This document shows positions 10,689 through 21,821 of a stretch of 64,000 nucleotides of DNA, in pieces (the first letter of the stretch is position 1; every line of letters begins with the position of its first letter). The position numbers were made by a program, and so were the translations under genes. Location: assembly GCF_029867415.1 (NCBI RefSeq), contig NW_026705214.1, positions 124,001-188,000 on the forward strand. Reading direction: 5' to 3'. A model generated the notes under the pieces. It had not been told where the DNA came from and ran no database searches. It saw only the letters and a list, made by a program, of their open reading frames with translations. The stretch comes from Vicia villosa (lineage: Eukaryota > Streptophyta > Magnoliopsida > Fabales > Fabaceae).

Positions 10689-12754
10689 TGTAACACCCAT
10701 ATATAATTACATGCATCAAATCATATAAATATACATGAATCCAAGTAATTGGTACTGAAATACCAATAAGTTCCTAGTCAACACATTATACATATTAATG
10801 CCCTAATACAAAAGTTCTACACAATGGCATAATACATACAAGATGTTCAAAATAAAGTACTAAGAACTAGATCAAACAATGATCTCTAAGAACTCCACAA
10901 CGGAAGCCTCGCCATACCAAAAGAACATAAGGAATAAGGGATCAAATTGCTTTCTCCTTACCCTTCGCGGAACCTGTAGTACCTGAAATCAATATATAAT
11001 GGGGTGAGATATAAAATCCCAGTGAGTTCCCTATCCTATGGATCCTCTCGGCTTTACAAGGTTCTAATCTATAAGTCTCAAGTCATAAGGAACTAGACCT
11101 TGAGTTCTCACACTAACATTATATGGAATCATACTTAGAGTTCAACAACTCAACACAAGATTATTAATCGGAAACCAATACCAAGGCATCCCCATATTCC
11201 CGTCCCCTTCTACGTCTAGGAGGTGGCACGAGTCATGAATCCTTTGGAAAAATCTTGACATACGAAATGGATTCGGACTCATGAGCCTTTCCCCATGAAT
11301 CGTCACTTCACATGGCCCGTACACCATCACAAGTTTCTACCCGTAGGTTCCATTCGTACACAAAAGCGGGAATCAAACCTGCCAAGATTATGTGCCTTTC
11401 TGCACGGTGAATGCCTGTTAGCATTCAAAGGAAAAATAAAGAATAAAGAAAAACTACGGTTCCGATTAATACATCAACAATGGTGATCGCTTCCGCAAAC
11501 CACTAGGCCTGTTAGCCTTTCATACTTTGGTGACCGCTCACGCAAATCACTAGGCCTGTTAGCCTTTCCTCATAAGATTCAAAACACGTATGTCCATATA
11601 ATGTCTCATCCTAGATTTTCTTTGTTAAGCTACAAAACCTAACAATTCCTAGTTTTCCTCACTTATCCTTTATTCACATAACAATGAAGTTATTCAACCC
11701 TCTTGATATAAACATTTATAACAAGGTATACTAATCCACCTGCAATAGAACTCAGTAACAATTATAGAGTACACAAGCATCATACCAAAAGCATAACGTT
11801 CTCAAGAATTCGAACGAAAACCAACCCAAGTACTCAAGCAAATTCCCGATTCTCGATTAAATAATTCTCCCTTTGTTCCCAAAACCTATACTACTAGAAA
11901 GTACACGCTTCTAGCTTCCTATCACTTCGAACGGTGATTAAAACAGAGTTATGGTTCAAAAGTTATGATCGTAACAGTTTTATCTCAATAAACTAAAATT
12001 GCTAAGAAAGGCTTCAGTTCGCGCCGCGCAACAACTGGGTCGCGCCGCGAACCCTCTGGCAGTAGCAAACCCTCATAATTTCAACAGTGTTCGCGCCGCG
12101 AACCCCTGTACGCGCCGCGTACTGAGAACAGAACAAAACCCCTAAAAACCTGCATAGCTCGCGCCGCGTAGCCCCGTTCGCGCCGCGAAGCGCGCGGAAA
12201 TCAGAAATTCCAGATCTGTTTTATTGCTTTTCCATGGTTTAATCCAACCATCTCCATACTTAAACCTGTTCCAGAATCATACTAAAGCATAGAAACAACT
12301 TATACACGGTACTCTTGGAATATACAACACTAAATCATGAACATTCATGGTTTGATTCAAAACCTAGGTTTTTCTATAGAAAACCCCAAAAAAGCATAAC
12401 TTATGATTTCCATCCATAATCAAAAGCTATAAGTTTCTAACTAGAACCCACCTCGATTATGAGTCGTTGATGTCGAAGATGAGTCGATTCGGCGAAGAAA
12501 TGATGAAGATCCATGTTTTCCTCTTCACTAGCTCTTTTCTTCCTCTTCTCTTCCTTCTCTCTACTTTATCTCTCTATATTCTTGTGTTGTTGCAATTGTG
12601 AGGAAGGGAATAGAAAGGAAAAGAATATAAGCAACATAACCTTAAGTTAGCACTTATAACTTAAGTGTCCAAAAGTATCTCTAATGTTCCAATTAATAAA
12701 ACCTCGGTGTCAGCTAATAACATTAGAGCATTTAATTTAATACGGGGTATTACA
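10689..12754 (-). repeat. Gypsy-1 5' LTR (right)
   Basis: A 2066 bp copy of the left LTR with the same ends. The six-core palindrome array is repeated at 12020-12187. The LTR would carry the element's promoter. Near-identity to the left copy points to recent insertion. Confidence 0.93.
12020..12187. repeat. Six-copy CGCGCCGCG palindrome array in the right LTR of Gypsy-1
   Basis: Same six cores and spacing as 5766-5933, offset by 6254 bp. I see no change between the two arrays. Confidence 0.9.
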
Positions 12755-13131
12755 TTTATTTTAATTTATTCACGAAATTGATTTCCCTATTTTAAATTTA
12801 AATAATTTTGATCCCTATTTTAAATTTAAACAGATATGGTTCTTCTCTCATTCTTTTGTACTTAAACACACTAATGATGTTTTTATTTTTTTTAACGATA
12901 AATTACTTGATAAACATGATAAACTATCGCATATAAATTTTTTATTGAAATTTATAGATAAAAATATAAGTTAAAAACAAAAATCCCATCGATTTGTTAT
13001 GAAAAATGTGACAGAAAGACTAAAATTGTTTAAATTTAAAATAGATGGACTAAAATAGTTTAAATATAAAATATGAGGGTCAATTTCATGAATCAAATAA
13101 AATAGGATGACCAAAATTATAATTTAGTTAA
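12755..13131. mobile_element. Right part of the MITE split by Gypsy-1
   Basis: It begins with the target duplication tttat and continues the left arm from 4407-4434. Paired arms include ttttaaatttaaataatttt against the reverse complement of 13020-13130 (gaccaaaattataatttag and agtttaaatataaaatatga). Related copies are at about 21822-22184 and 23928-24262. There is no coding capacity. Confidence 0.65.
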
Positions 13132-13678
13132 ATATAAATAAAATTTACTTATTATAATGACTAGAATGTGTACTATTGTAAAAAAAAATATTGGTCTTTT
13201 TTTTTTAACTATTCTTATTCTAGAAATTATGCTAACTTGAAAACTATATTTTATCCCACTCTTAATAAAAGTATCCATCTTCATTATTTTATTACTATAT
13301 ATTTCATAAAATATTCAACAAAGTTTAGATTTACTTTTATATTTAAAGAGATTAAAAAAAATGAAATTAAATATATATGTGTGTTCTTTTTTTCTTAATA
13401 TGTATTAAATTAAATATTTGACCTTGAATATCTACTTAAACAATCAATGCTTGTTAAAGTCAATAATATCATTTAAATTGAAACACCGAGGGTATAAAAA
13501 AGTTTTAGACCGTCAATAAATTTGAACTGTTAATTTATTAAAATTATTTAACTTTTATTTTAATTTTTATTAAAATAATCCATTTGATTAGTGATGATGC
13601 ACTCATAATACTATTTTTTTTCATATTAATAATGTATACTAATTAATCTCATAATAAAATTGAAAAAAGTGGAGGGAA
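13132..13678. other. AT-rich intergenic DNA, end of duplicated locus A
   Basis: The first 270 bp match 22190-22420 of copy B. The rest, from about 13400, is AT-rich with no gene or element end recognised. In copy A a short atatatat stands where copy B has a long TA tract. Confidence 0.5.
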
Positions 13679-13858
13679 GAACTGAAATGGCTTGTCAACA
13701 TTTGTAAGAAGAAAGGTGGGAAACAAAGAATAGCTCAATGTGCCTTTGCCGAGACAATACATGAGTGTTGGTAATTTAGAAACAAAAGATGTTTTGGAGA
13801 AACTGTGAGTGTGCAGCACAGCGTGGCCACGATCATTGATGTGTTGGTGATTTTAATA
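13679..13858 (+). pseudogene. LINE ORF2 C-terminal relic
   Basis: From 13679 the frame reads ELKWLVNICKKKGGKQRI, then AFAETIHECW, a stop at 13772-13774, then FRNKRCFG. This order (KWL, ETI.E.W..RN..CFG) is the region after the zinc-binding module near the C-terminus of plant L1-type ORF2 proteins. Only about 60 codons remain. No polyA tail or target duplication could be assigned. Confidence 0.6.
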
Positions 13859-13989
13859 TCATCAATGTATTTTGGTAGTAATGTGATTTACTGTAGGCCG
13901 ATGCAATTATGCGTTAAGCTTGAAACGAGTTAGGGGTAGTGCGGAGTGCACGCTCATAGAGCCAAACGTGCAATTGAATACGAATAATA

Positions 13990-14090
13990 GAAATGAGGTT
14001 CCAAGGGGCGGAGCCCCTGACGGGGTGCGGGGCAGCGCCCTGCCGGAGTCCAAGGGACAGCGCCCCTGGCTGGGGTCCCGCTGAATAGTT
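13990..14090. repeat. GC-rich hairpin cassette
   Basis: Three short inverted repeats in about 65 bp: GGGGCGGAGCCCC (14005-14017), GGGGCAGCGCCC (14029-14040) and GGGACAGCGCCCCT (14054-14067). All have the form GGGRC-NNN-GCCCC with a 2-3 nt loop. The flanks are AT-rich. It may be part of a lost LTR, but no terminus is visible, so its element is not identified. The 62-codon ORF on the minus strand is a by-product of the repeats. Confidence 0.6.
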
Positions 14091-14099
14091 GCACCCTTT

Positions 14100-14790
14100 C
14101 AAGTCATAGAATAACTTATAACATACTCATCACAAGATTATTCATGAACCCGCTTAATGGTTCATCTCTACCTAGACATGGTTTTAGATTTAAACACTTT
14201 CTTTCTCATGAAATATGATCTATTAATGATATAATTTAACGCCCACATATCATGATATAAGTTGCAAGACTCCTAAGATGGCTTAGAATCCTTAATTATA
14301 TGATTTTTTTGGAAATTTTAGAAGTGATACAATCAATTGTTGAAACTTTGTGAAACTTTCTGTTTGCACATTATTGTTCAATTAATCGATTAATGTGAGG
14401 GAGAAATTGACTGCTCCCTTGATTTTGTGCAATTTCCTCAATTTTCAATCAGATCAATCGATTGTATGGTGATGTTAATAGACTAAAATACGTGTTTTGA
14501 ATAAATATTTAATTAAATGTTTAATCTTTAATATATGTTTAAATAGTTAATATTAAATTAATTAAGTTATGTATTTTCATCAAACATGGGATCACACAAG
14601 GTTCATAGTATGTTGCATTTTTTTGGTTGGTACACATTTATTACATTATCTAGCAACAAACGAATTTTTTTGTTTTGTTTTGATTTACTAGATGGTAATC
14701 CTAAAGATCAACTTAGACATCTTAAGATTTAGTTAATAATTTATTTAAGAATTTACTATAGAGCTTAATATCTATCCAATAACTCTAAAG
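14100..14790. other. Intergenic DNA ending in copy B of the duplicated locus
   Basis: No gene recognised. Two short palindromes, attaatcgattaat (near 14385) and caatcgattg (near 14455), flank a short purine-rich stretch. From about 14720 the text matches 2910-2980 of copy A up to the Copia-1 insertion point. Confidence 0.5.
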
Positions 14791-15612
14791 TGTTGTAATT
14801 ATTACTTGGTCTAATTATTACAAGTGTGTTCTAAAATGACAAAATGGTGAAAATGAGTAAATGCTAATAAATGCATGTAATAAAGTCCCACATTGGAAGA
14901 TTCACTCATTTTCAAAGTCCTTATAAAGAGTTAATAACATTAACTCAACAAAAGGACAAAAGAGGATAAAGTGCCACATTGACAAATGTGGTGGTCCCCA
15001 GCATTATTGCCACTTGTCCCAATCCTACAACCACTAGCCGGTGTCGCCACCGGCGACACCGGCTCCGGCTCTGACTCTGGGTCCGGGGGCGTGGAGGCGC
15101 TAGTGGCGGCTTGTAGACGACACTTGAGCACTTAATGAGGCGGCTCTGGCGGGCGACGGCCGGCCTTCGGCCGGGTGTTATATTTTGCTCAGTGTACGTG
15201 ATTTGAATTTTGAATCGGAAAGGAGGCAACTGTTCACGAAATCATGCAGAATTGAAACCATGCAAATGGTGCATGAATCACTTCAAGTGCAACAGTCATA
15301 ACTTTTGAAAATATATTATTTCATGAAGGGTCGCAACCTCTGAAACTGATATTTTCATGGCCTACAAAAAGATAGTTCCGCATTCAGAAATCACATCACA
15401 AGCAATCCAAAAATCCTCTGAATAATTCCAGATCATTCTTCGCTGCATTCGAGTTTTCGCCGGTCTTGCGCAAACTCGATAAGGCTGATTTATCCTGGGT
15501 ATTCCTGCATCAAAACTCTAAGACATTCGGGAGTGCTTGAAATACTTTAAGGAAAGTGATTCCATTCACGATTCCAACCTCGGTCCTCTCGATTGAAACA
15601 CATTTACTAACA
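14791..15612 (+). repeat. Copia-1 5' LTR
   Basis: 822 bp. The GC-rich middle contains a perfect 12-bp-stem hairpin at 15037-15063 (GCCGGTGTCGCC, loop acc) and a second hairpin CCGGCC-ttc-GGCCGG at 15160-15174. The promoter position reads tacaaaaa at 15363, whereas the 3' LTR has tataaaaa, so the 5' copy has probably lost its TATA box. It lacks about 31 bp (cgtcgcatcggagcgatcgc region) present in the 3' LTR. Confidence 0.92.
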
Positions 15613-15632
15613 ATCTTAAAGTATATCCAACC

Positions 15633-18185
15633 ATGGCCACCGACGCTTCTGTTTCAAGCATCAAACTCATGAACCAGGATCTTGTGAAACTGGATCGTTT
15701 TGATGGAACAAACTATACCCGTTGGCAAGACAAAATGACTTTTCTCCTGACTACTCTGAAAATTCAATACGTCTTGGATCCTGACTTGGAGGAAATTCCA
15801 GAACCCACTCCAGATGACACCGATGAAATAAAAAAGGAGAGAAAGAAACGTAAGGAAGATGAATTGCTATGCCGTGGACACATTCTGAACACATTATCCG
15901 ATCGTCTCTATGATCTCTACACTGATACCGCATCTGCAAAGGAAATCTGGAAGGCACTTGAATTCAAATTTAAAGCCGAAGAAGAAGGTACGAAAAAGTT
16001 CTTAATATCTAAATACTTTGACTTTAAAATGTTTGATTCGAAGCCTATTCTTGCACAAGTACACGAGTTACAGGTTCTCGTGAATAAAATAAAGGCCGTA
16101 AAAATTGATGTCCCTGAGGCTTTCCAAGTCGGTGCAATCATAGCAAAATTGCCACCTTCATGGAAAGGATACAGAAAGAAATTTCTGCATAGTTCCGAGG
16201 ATCTTTCGTTCGAGAAACTTCAGAAACACCTTCGAATCGAGGAAGAAACGAAGGATCGTGAAAAGACCGAGTCCGCTGGATTTGCAAAGGCAAATGTTGT
16301 TGCTGCAAAGGGAAAGAAAAAGTATGATGGCACAAAAAACCATCTTGGTCCAAAGAAAGATCATAACAGGTTCAAAAACTCTGGCGGACAAAAGGGTACT
16401 AAAAATGGATGCTATGCATGTGGCAAACCCGGACATTATGCTCGAGATTGCAGGCACAACAGGCCCAAAACTGAGGTTAATGCTGTTCATGCAAATGACG
16501 ACATAATCGCGACTGTAAGAGAAATTATGGCCATCAAAGGAAAAGTCCAAGGATGGTGGTATGACACATGTGAAACTGTACATGTGTCTTATGATAAAGC
16601 GGCATTCAAAACCTATACCGAAGTCAATGATGGACAGGAAGTGCAAATGGGCAATGAAGTCCGATCAAGAGTCGTTGGAACAGGATCCGTCGAACTCAAC
16701 TTCACCTCTGGAAAGAAAGTCACTCTTATCAATGTTCTTCATGTTCCCGACATGAATAGAAACCTCGTTAGTGGGGACTTGTTGGGAAAACCGGGCATTA
16801 AATCTGTATATGAATCGGGCAAATTAATATTGACCCGTAATGGTATATTTGTAGGAAAAGGATATTCCGCTGAGGGAATGATCAAACTATGTACTACCGA
16901 TAATATTATTAATGAAATTTCTAATTCTGCTTATATGCTTGAATCTATTTCATTATGGCACTCTAGATTAGCACATATTGGTATTAGTACTATGAATAGA
17001 CTAATAAAATCTGGATTGATATCATGTAACATTCATGATTTCGGAAAATGCGAAATATGTGTTAAGTCTAAAATGATTAAGAAACCTTTCAAAAGTGTTG
17101 AAAGAAAAACAAATGTTCTTGATCTTGTGCACTCTGACTTGTGTGAATTCAATGGAATGTTAACCCGTGGGGGAAATCGTTATTTTATAACATTTATTGA
17201 TGATTGTTCTAGATTCACACATGTATACCTCTTAAAGCATAAAGACGATGCCTTTAATGCTTTCAAAACATATAAAGCGGAAGTCGAAAATCAATTAAGT
17301 ACTACAATAAAAGTACTTAGAAGTGATAGAGGCGGTGAATACTTCTCGGCAGAATTTGATGCATATTGTGAAGAATATGGCATAATACATGAATATTCTG
17401 TGCCTCGCACACCACAACAAAATGGCATGGCCGAAAGAAAAAATAGAACATATCAAGAAATGATTAATGCTATGTTGATGCATTCAGAGTTGCCATTTAA
17501 TTTGTGGGGTGAAGCATTATTATCCGCATGTCACATAATGAATAGAATTCCATTAAAAACAACTAGACTTTCTCCATATGAAAAATGGAAAGGAAGATCA
17601 CCAAATATTGATTATTTTAGAGTGTGGGGGTGTGTGGCATATTACAAAAATATGGATCCCAAAAGAACAAAATTAGGTCCTCGAGGGATCAGATGTGCTT
17701 TCATAGGATATGCACAAAATAGCAAAGCATATAGACTTCTAAATTTAGAGTCTAATGTAATTGTCGAATCTAGAGATGTGGAATTCTTCGAAAATCTTAT
17801 CACAAAGAATAAGGAACCAGAGAATCCCACGATCAAAGAATCTTGTGACAATGATTCGACGCGGATTGTTGAAACACAACCCGAACCAAGAAGAAGCAAA
17901 AGGGCACGTAGGAATAAGGGTCTAGGACCAGATGAAATCGATTCTCAACTTATTTTCGTTTATCTAGTTGAAGGAAATAATAAGAATGATGTTCATAAAA
18001 TTCCTATTATTCTTCAAATTGAAGATGATCCTAAAACATATAAAGAAGCAATGACTTCTAGAGACGCTTCTTTTTGGAAGGATGCTATCCAAGATGAAAT
18101 GGATTCAATTATGTCAAATCACACTTGGGAACTAGTTGATCTTCCGAAAGGAATCAAGACCCATTGGATGCAAATGGGTGTTTAG
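15633..18185 (+). pseudogene. Copia-1 gag-protease-integrase-RT (5' part of Gag-Pol)
   Basis: 850 codons from an ATG only 20 bp after the LTR. Gag opens with KLDRFDGTNYTRWQDKM. The zinc knuckle is CYACGKPGHYARDC near residue 260. The protease site reads WWYDTCETVHV, where most relatives have D-S/T-G. Integrase has its HHCC part (LWHSRLAHIG...CEICVKSK), then HSDLCEF, FIDDCSRF, RSDRGGEYF and RTPQQNGMAERKNRTYQEM. The start of reverse transcriptase (WKDAIQDEMDSI...TWELVDLP) is reached before the frame is lost near 18160. The remainder continues in another frame from about 18150, so a single-base indel separates them. Confidence 0.92.
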
Positions 18186-19569
18186 GAAGAAGTATCACAG
18201 TAATGGTACATTAAACACCTACAAGGCCAGACTAGTTGCAAAAGGATTTAGACAAAAGGAAGGTATCGATTATTTTGATACATATGCACCAGTAGCAAAA
18301 ACTACAACGATTAGAATCTTGTTTGCACTAGCCTCCTTGAACAACCTTATTGTACATCAAATGGACGTTAAAACAGCATTCCTAAATGGCGATCTCGACG
18401 AGGAAATCTATATGGAGCAACCAGAAGGCTACACACTTCATGGAAATGAACAAAAGGTATGTAAACTTGTCAAATCTTTATACGGTTTAAAACAGGCACC
18501 AAAACAATGGCACCAAAAATTTGACACTGCCATACTTTCAAATGGGTTCATTCCAAACTCTTGTGACAAATGCTTGTACACAAAGGTGTGTGGAAATGCT
18601 ATTATATTTCTATGTCTATATGTTGATGACATGTTGATTATTAGCAATGAAATGAATGGAATCTTAGAAACAAAAGGTTTTCTAACTTCCACATTCAAGA
18701 TGAAAGATCTTGGATTAGTTAACACTATACTAGGGATCAAAGTAAGACGAAATAGTGGGGGTTATGAACTTAATGAAACACATTATATTGAAAAAATGTT
18801 GGAAAAGTTCAAACACCTTAACTTCAAGGAAGTAACCACTCCGTTTGATCTTAGTGTCAAACTTCAAAAGAACAATGAAAGATCCGTGGCACAATTGGAA
18901 TATGCAAGTGCCATTGGATGTCTAATGTACTTAATGCAATGTACTAGACCAGACATAGCATTTGCTGTTAGTAAAATGAGTAGATTTACTAGCAATCCAA
19001 ATGATGAACATTGGAAGGCAATAACAAGGATTTTTGGATATTTGTCAAGGACTAAAAACCTTGGTCTTCATTATGGTAAATTTCCTGCCATACTAGAAGG
19101 ATATACTGACGTAAGTTGGATATCAAGTGTTGGAGATTATAAATCTACAACTGGGTGGATATTCACATTAGCTAGAGGTGCGATTTCTTGGAAGAGCAAG
19201 AAACAAACATGCATTACTCTTTCAACCATGGAATCAGAGTTTGTGGCTCTTGCGTCTGCTGGACAAGAAGCAGAATGGTTGAGGGATCTCTTATTAGAGG
19301 TTCCATTAGCTAAAGATAATGTTTCAAAGGTGTTGATACATTGTGATAGTCAAGCCACCCTGGCTAGAGCATTCAGTGAAGTATACAATGGAAAGTCTAG
19401 ACACATAGGTCTTAGACATTCTCTCGTGAGAAAAATGATAAAGGATGGGATCGTTTCACTGACATATATACAAACAAGCTATAATTTGGCTGATCCTTTT
19501 ACTAAACCACTGGCTAGAGATTTAGTAAAGTCTACCTCGAAAAGTATGAGATTAAAACTCCTTGAATAA
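18136..19569 (+). pseudogene. Copia-1 reverse transcriptase and RNase H (3' part of Gag-Pol)
   Basis: Continues the polyprotein in a different frame. Reverse transcriptase motifs: KARLVAKGFRQKEGIDYFDT, VHQMDVKTAFLNGDLDEEIY, SLYGLKQAPKQWHQKFD, and the catalytic CLYVDDMLI. RNase H follows: GYTDVSWISSVGDYKSTTGW, ISWKSKKQTCITLSTMESEF and NPLA-type C-terminal text. The stop at 19567-19569 is the natural end. Apart from the single frame change the enzyme looks well preserved. Confidence 0.92.
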
Positions 19570-20088
19570 GGGTTCCGACAATGATAGCAACCCAATCTGA
19601 AGTTAATACATCTTAACCTAAGATTCAATGGGTAACAACAAGTCGTTGATTTGGAAGTTGGTGCAACATTTCGTGATAATGTTGACTATTACATAATTGA
19701 GGGTTGAGTTTTAAGGAAACTCTTAATGAAGTACTATATCGAGGATATAGAGATAAAACTTCACCTATGTGAATTTCGAGATGGTGCCGTCTCAAAGTGA
19801 GAGTTGGAGTTTCTCTCATAAAAAATTCATGAAAACAGGAAAAGCACATGGCCATAAATAGTGCTAGGCGAGATATGTAGGCGAAGAAAACCTTAAAAGT
19901 GTGTGTATAGCAATGCCGGTCTGATCACATGGGATAATGGTTCAAAGCATAGCTACCTAACGTTCCGATTAGACTTTGCGTTGTCTTTACTAAGGTTAAG
20001 TTCAAATCGAAAGATACCTAAGTGTATTAACACTTTTATCTTCTATATTCTGGAATTGGATTTTTCATTATTAGAACAAGTGGGGGAT
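19570..20088 (+). other. Copia-1 3' untranslated region and polypurine tract
   Basis: About 520 bp without a credible frame. It ends with aagtgggggat at 20079-20088, the polypurine tract directly before the 3' LTR. Confidence 0.8.
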
Positions 20089-20935
20089 TGTTGTAATTAT
20101 TACTTGGTGTAATTATTACACGTGTGTTCTAAAATGACAAAATGGTGAAAATGAGTAAATGCTAATAAATGCATGTAATAAAGTCCCACATTGGAAGATT
20201 CACTCATTTTCAAAGTCCTTATAAAGAGTTAATAACATTAACTCAACAAAAGGACAAAAGAGGATAAAGTGCCACATTGACAAATGTGGTGGTCCCAAGC
20301 ATTATTGCCACTTGTCCCAATCCTACAACCACTCGCCGGTGTCGCCACCGGCGACACCGACTCCGGGTCCGGGTCCGGGGGCGTAGAGGCGCTAGTGGCG
20401 GCTTGTAGACGGCACTTGAGCACTTAGGCACGTCGCATCGGAGCGATCGCGGCGTTAATGAGGCGGCTCCGGCGGGCGACGGCCGGCCTTCGGCCGGGTG
20501 TTATATTTTGCTCAGTGTACGTGATTTGAATTTTGAATCGGAAAGGAGGCAACTGTTCACGAAATCATGCTGAATTGAAACCATGCAAATGGTGCATGAA
20601 TCAGTACAAGTGCAACAGTCATAACTTTTGAAAATATATTATTTCATGAAGGGTCGCAACCTCTGAAACTGATATTTTCATGGCCTATAAAAAGATAGTT
20701 CCGCATTCAGAAATCACATCACAAGCAATCCGAAAATCCTCTGAATAATTCCAGATCATTCTTCGCTGCATTCGAGTTTTCGCCGGTCTTGCGCAAACTC
20801 GATAAGGCTGAATTATCCTGGGTATTCCAGCATCAAAACTCTAAGACATTTGGGAGTGCTTGAAATACTTTAAGGAAAGTGATTCCATTCACGATTCCAA
20901 CCTCGGTCCTCTCGATTGAAACACATTTACTAACA
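20089..20935 (+). repeat. Copia-1 3' LTR
   Basis: 847 bp with an intact TATA-like tataaaaa at 20686. It has the extra gcgatcgc-containing segment near 20430-20455. The first hairpin (20335-20361) has one terminal mismatch compared with the 5' LTR copy. Followed by caaag of the target site. Confidence 0.92.
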
Positions 20936-21312
20936 CAAAGTCTAGCACAAATGGTTATTGCATAGAATCAATGATTATAGAAAATAAACAAAAAATATTA
21001 AAAATATTTACTAAAATTGATTTCAAAAATTAAAATAGACATTCTGATTTAAAATTTAAAATGTATTTATTTAATCTTGACAAAATGTCAATATTTATCA
21101 ATACATTTTACAATTTATTAATTATTATAACTCCGATCTTTAAGAAATGTATATAAGCCCCACAAGCACCACATGTATTCACTTGAAACACTAATACCTG
21201 CAACATAAAAACAACTTTATACAAATATATTTATATATAGACATTTATGTGTACATTGTGATCTATTAAAAAGCAGTAAATAAATGATTAAGAGAAAAGA
21301 AAAAAAATACCA

Positions 21313-21514
21313 TTACTTATAATAGTGATTATGTTTGCAATCATTAAGACATGGTCCAATGCAATCTTTAAAATTAGGTGCAACAAAGCTGCAGTCAAAG
21401 AAACAGTTAGCCTTACTTAAAATCTGGAGGTTGAGTAATGCATTCAACTTGTATTTTAAACATCATTATTATCAATATCATCATAATACATTTTCTAATT
21501 TGACTCATTGCCAT
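21313..21514 (-). pseudogene. Broken paralogue of the thionin-like peptide gene
   Basis: From the ATG at 21514 the frame gives a signal peptide very like the 3623 gene (MAMSQIRKCIMMILIIMMF), then ends at TAA 21413-21415. The reading then continues in the next frame with CFFDC...DCIGPCLNDC, keeping the x3, x9, x3, x3 cysteine spacing. The position equal to Cys42 of the intact gene is Ser. A one-base indel near 21415 therefore separates signal peptide and mature part. An alternative is a rescued splice form, but no intron of plausible length fits. The conserved 3' block lies at about 21160-21200. Confidence 0.65.
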
Positions 21515-21821
21515 TACTCTTATGAATGTTTTTTCTTTCTCAATCTAAATTCAAATTCACAACTTTGTGACGTTTATAGCTAACATTTGCATTAGATCAT
21601 TATTTATAACTAACATTTTTTATACTAAATTTATAGTCAAATTTATTTAAATTTTTTAACAATTTAATAAATACTCGTTATGCCATTTTATTAAAAATAA
21701 TGAACTCTCTGATTAGTATTATAAATAAATGTAATTTTTTGTTTCATTTAAAAAATGATGTATTTAAACGATATAAAATTCAAATACATGAATTGTTGAA
21801 TGAACAAATTAAAAAGGCGCT

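Larger units (their letters stand above)
4435..12754 (-). mobile_element. Gypsy-1: Tekay/Del-like chromovirus, genes decayed, recent insertion
   Basis: Complete 8320 bp element on the minus strand. The two LTRs are each 2066 bp (4435-6500 and 10689-12754), and I noticed a single substitution between them (near 5079 and 11333). The target duplication tttat is at 4430-4434 and 12755-12759. The tRNA-iMet primer site lies 2 nt inside the right LTR, and a polypurine tract abuts the left LTR. Internally it has remnants of gag, then reverse transcriptase, RNase H, integrase and a C-terminal chromodomain-like region, in the normal Gypsy order but with stops and frame changes. Long LTRs and the C-terminal block ending in AYPHLF fit the Tekay/Del lineage. 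It inserted into a MITE inside duplicated-locus copy A. Confidence 0.93.
2910..13400. repeat. Duplicated locus, copy A (interrupted by Gypsy-1)
   Basis: From about 2910 the sequence parallels 14720-14790 plus 20936-22420. Shared landmarks in order are tttaatatctatccaataac, aaagtctagcacaaatggtt, the 3' part of the cysteine-rich peptide gene, its coding exon, a MITE, and the text attcttattctagaaatt. Copy A carries an extra MITE (3784-4334) and the Gypsy-1 insertion (4435-12754). Comparison with copy A identifies the exact empty site of Copia-1 in copy B. Whether this was tandem duplication or duplication by another route cannot be told from the window. Confidence 0.8.
14791..20935 (+). mobile_element. 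Copia-1: complete Copia element with a frameshift in pol
   Basis: 6145 bp element. LTRs are at 14791-15612 and 20089-20935, starting TGTTGTAATT and ending ACTAACA. Target site caaag follows the right LTR; the left flank reads ctaaag, and the empty site in copy A reads actcaaagtc, so the left copy has gained one base. A polypurine tract (aagtgggggat) abuts the right LTR. The Gag-Pol order is gag, protease, integrase, reverse transcriptase, RNase H, so it is Copia type. The LTRs differ by about 15 substitutions and an indel of about 31 bp, so it is older than Gypsy-1 and the Sirevirus. Confidence 0.93.

Noticed and set aside
13168..13398. 76-codon plus-strand ORF in AT-rich DNA
   Set aside because: Lys/Tyr/Phe-rich composition expected from A/T runs; no homologue in locus B.
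15751..17899. Minus-strand ORFs of 60-162 codons opposite Copia-1 pol
   Set aside because: Shadows of the real plus-strand polyprotein.
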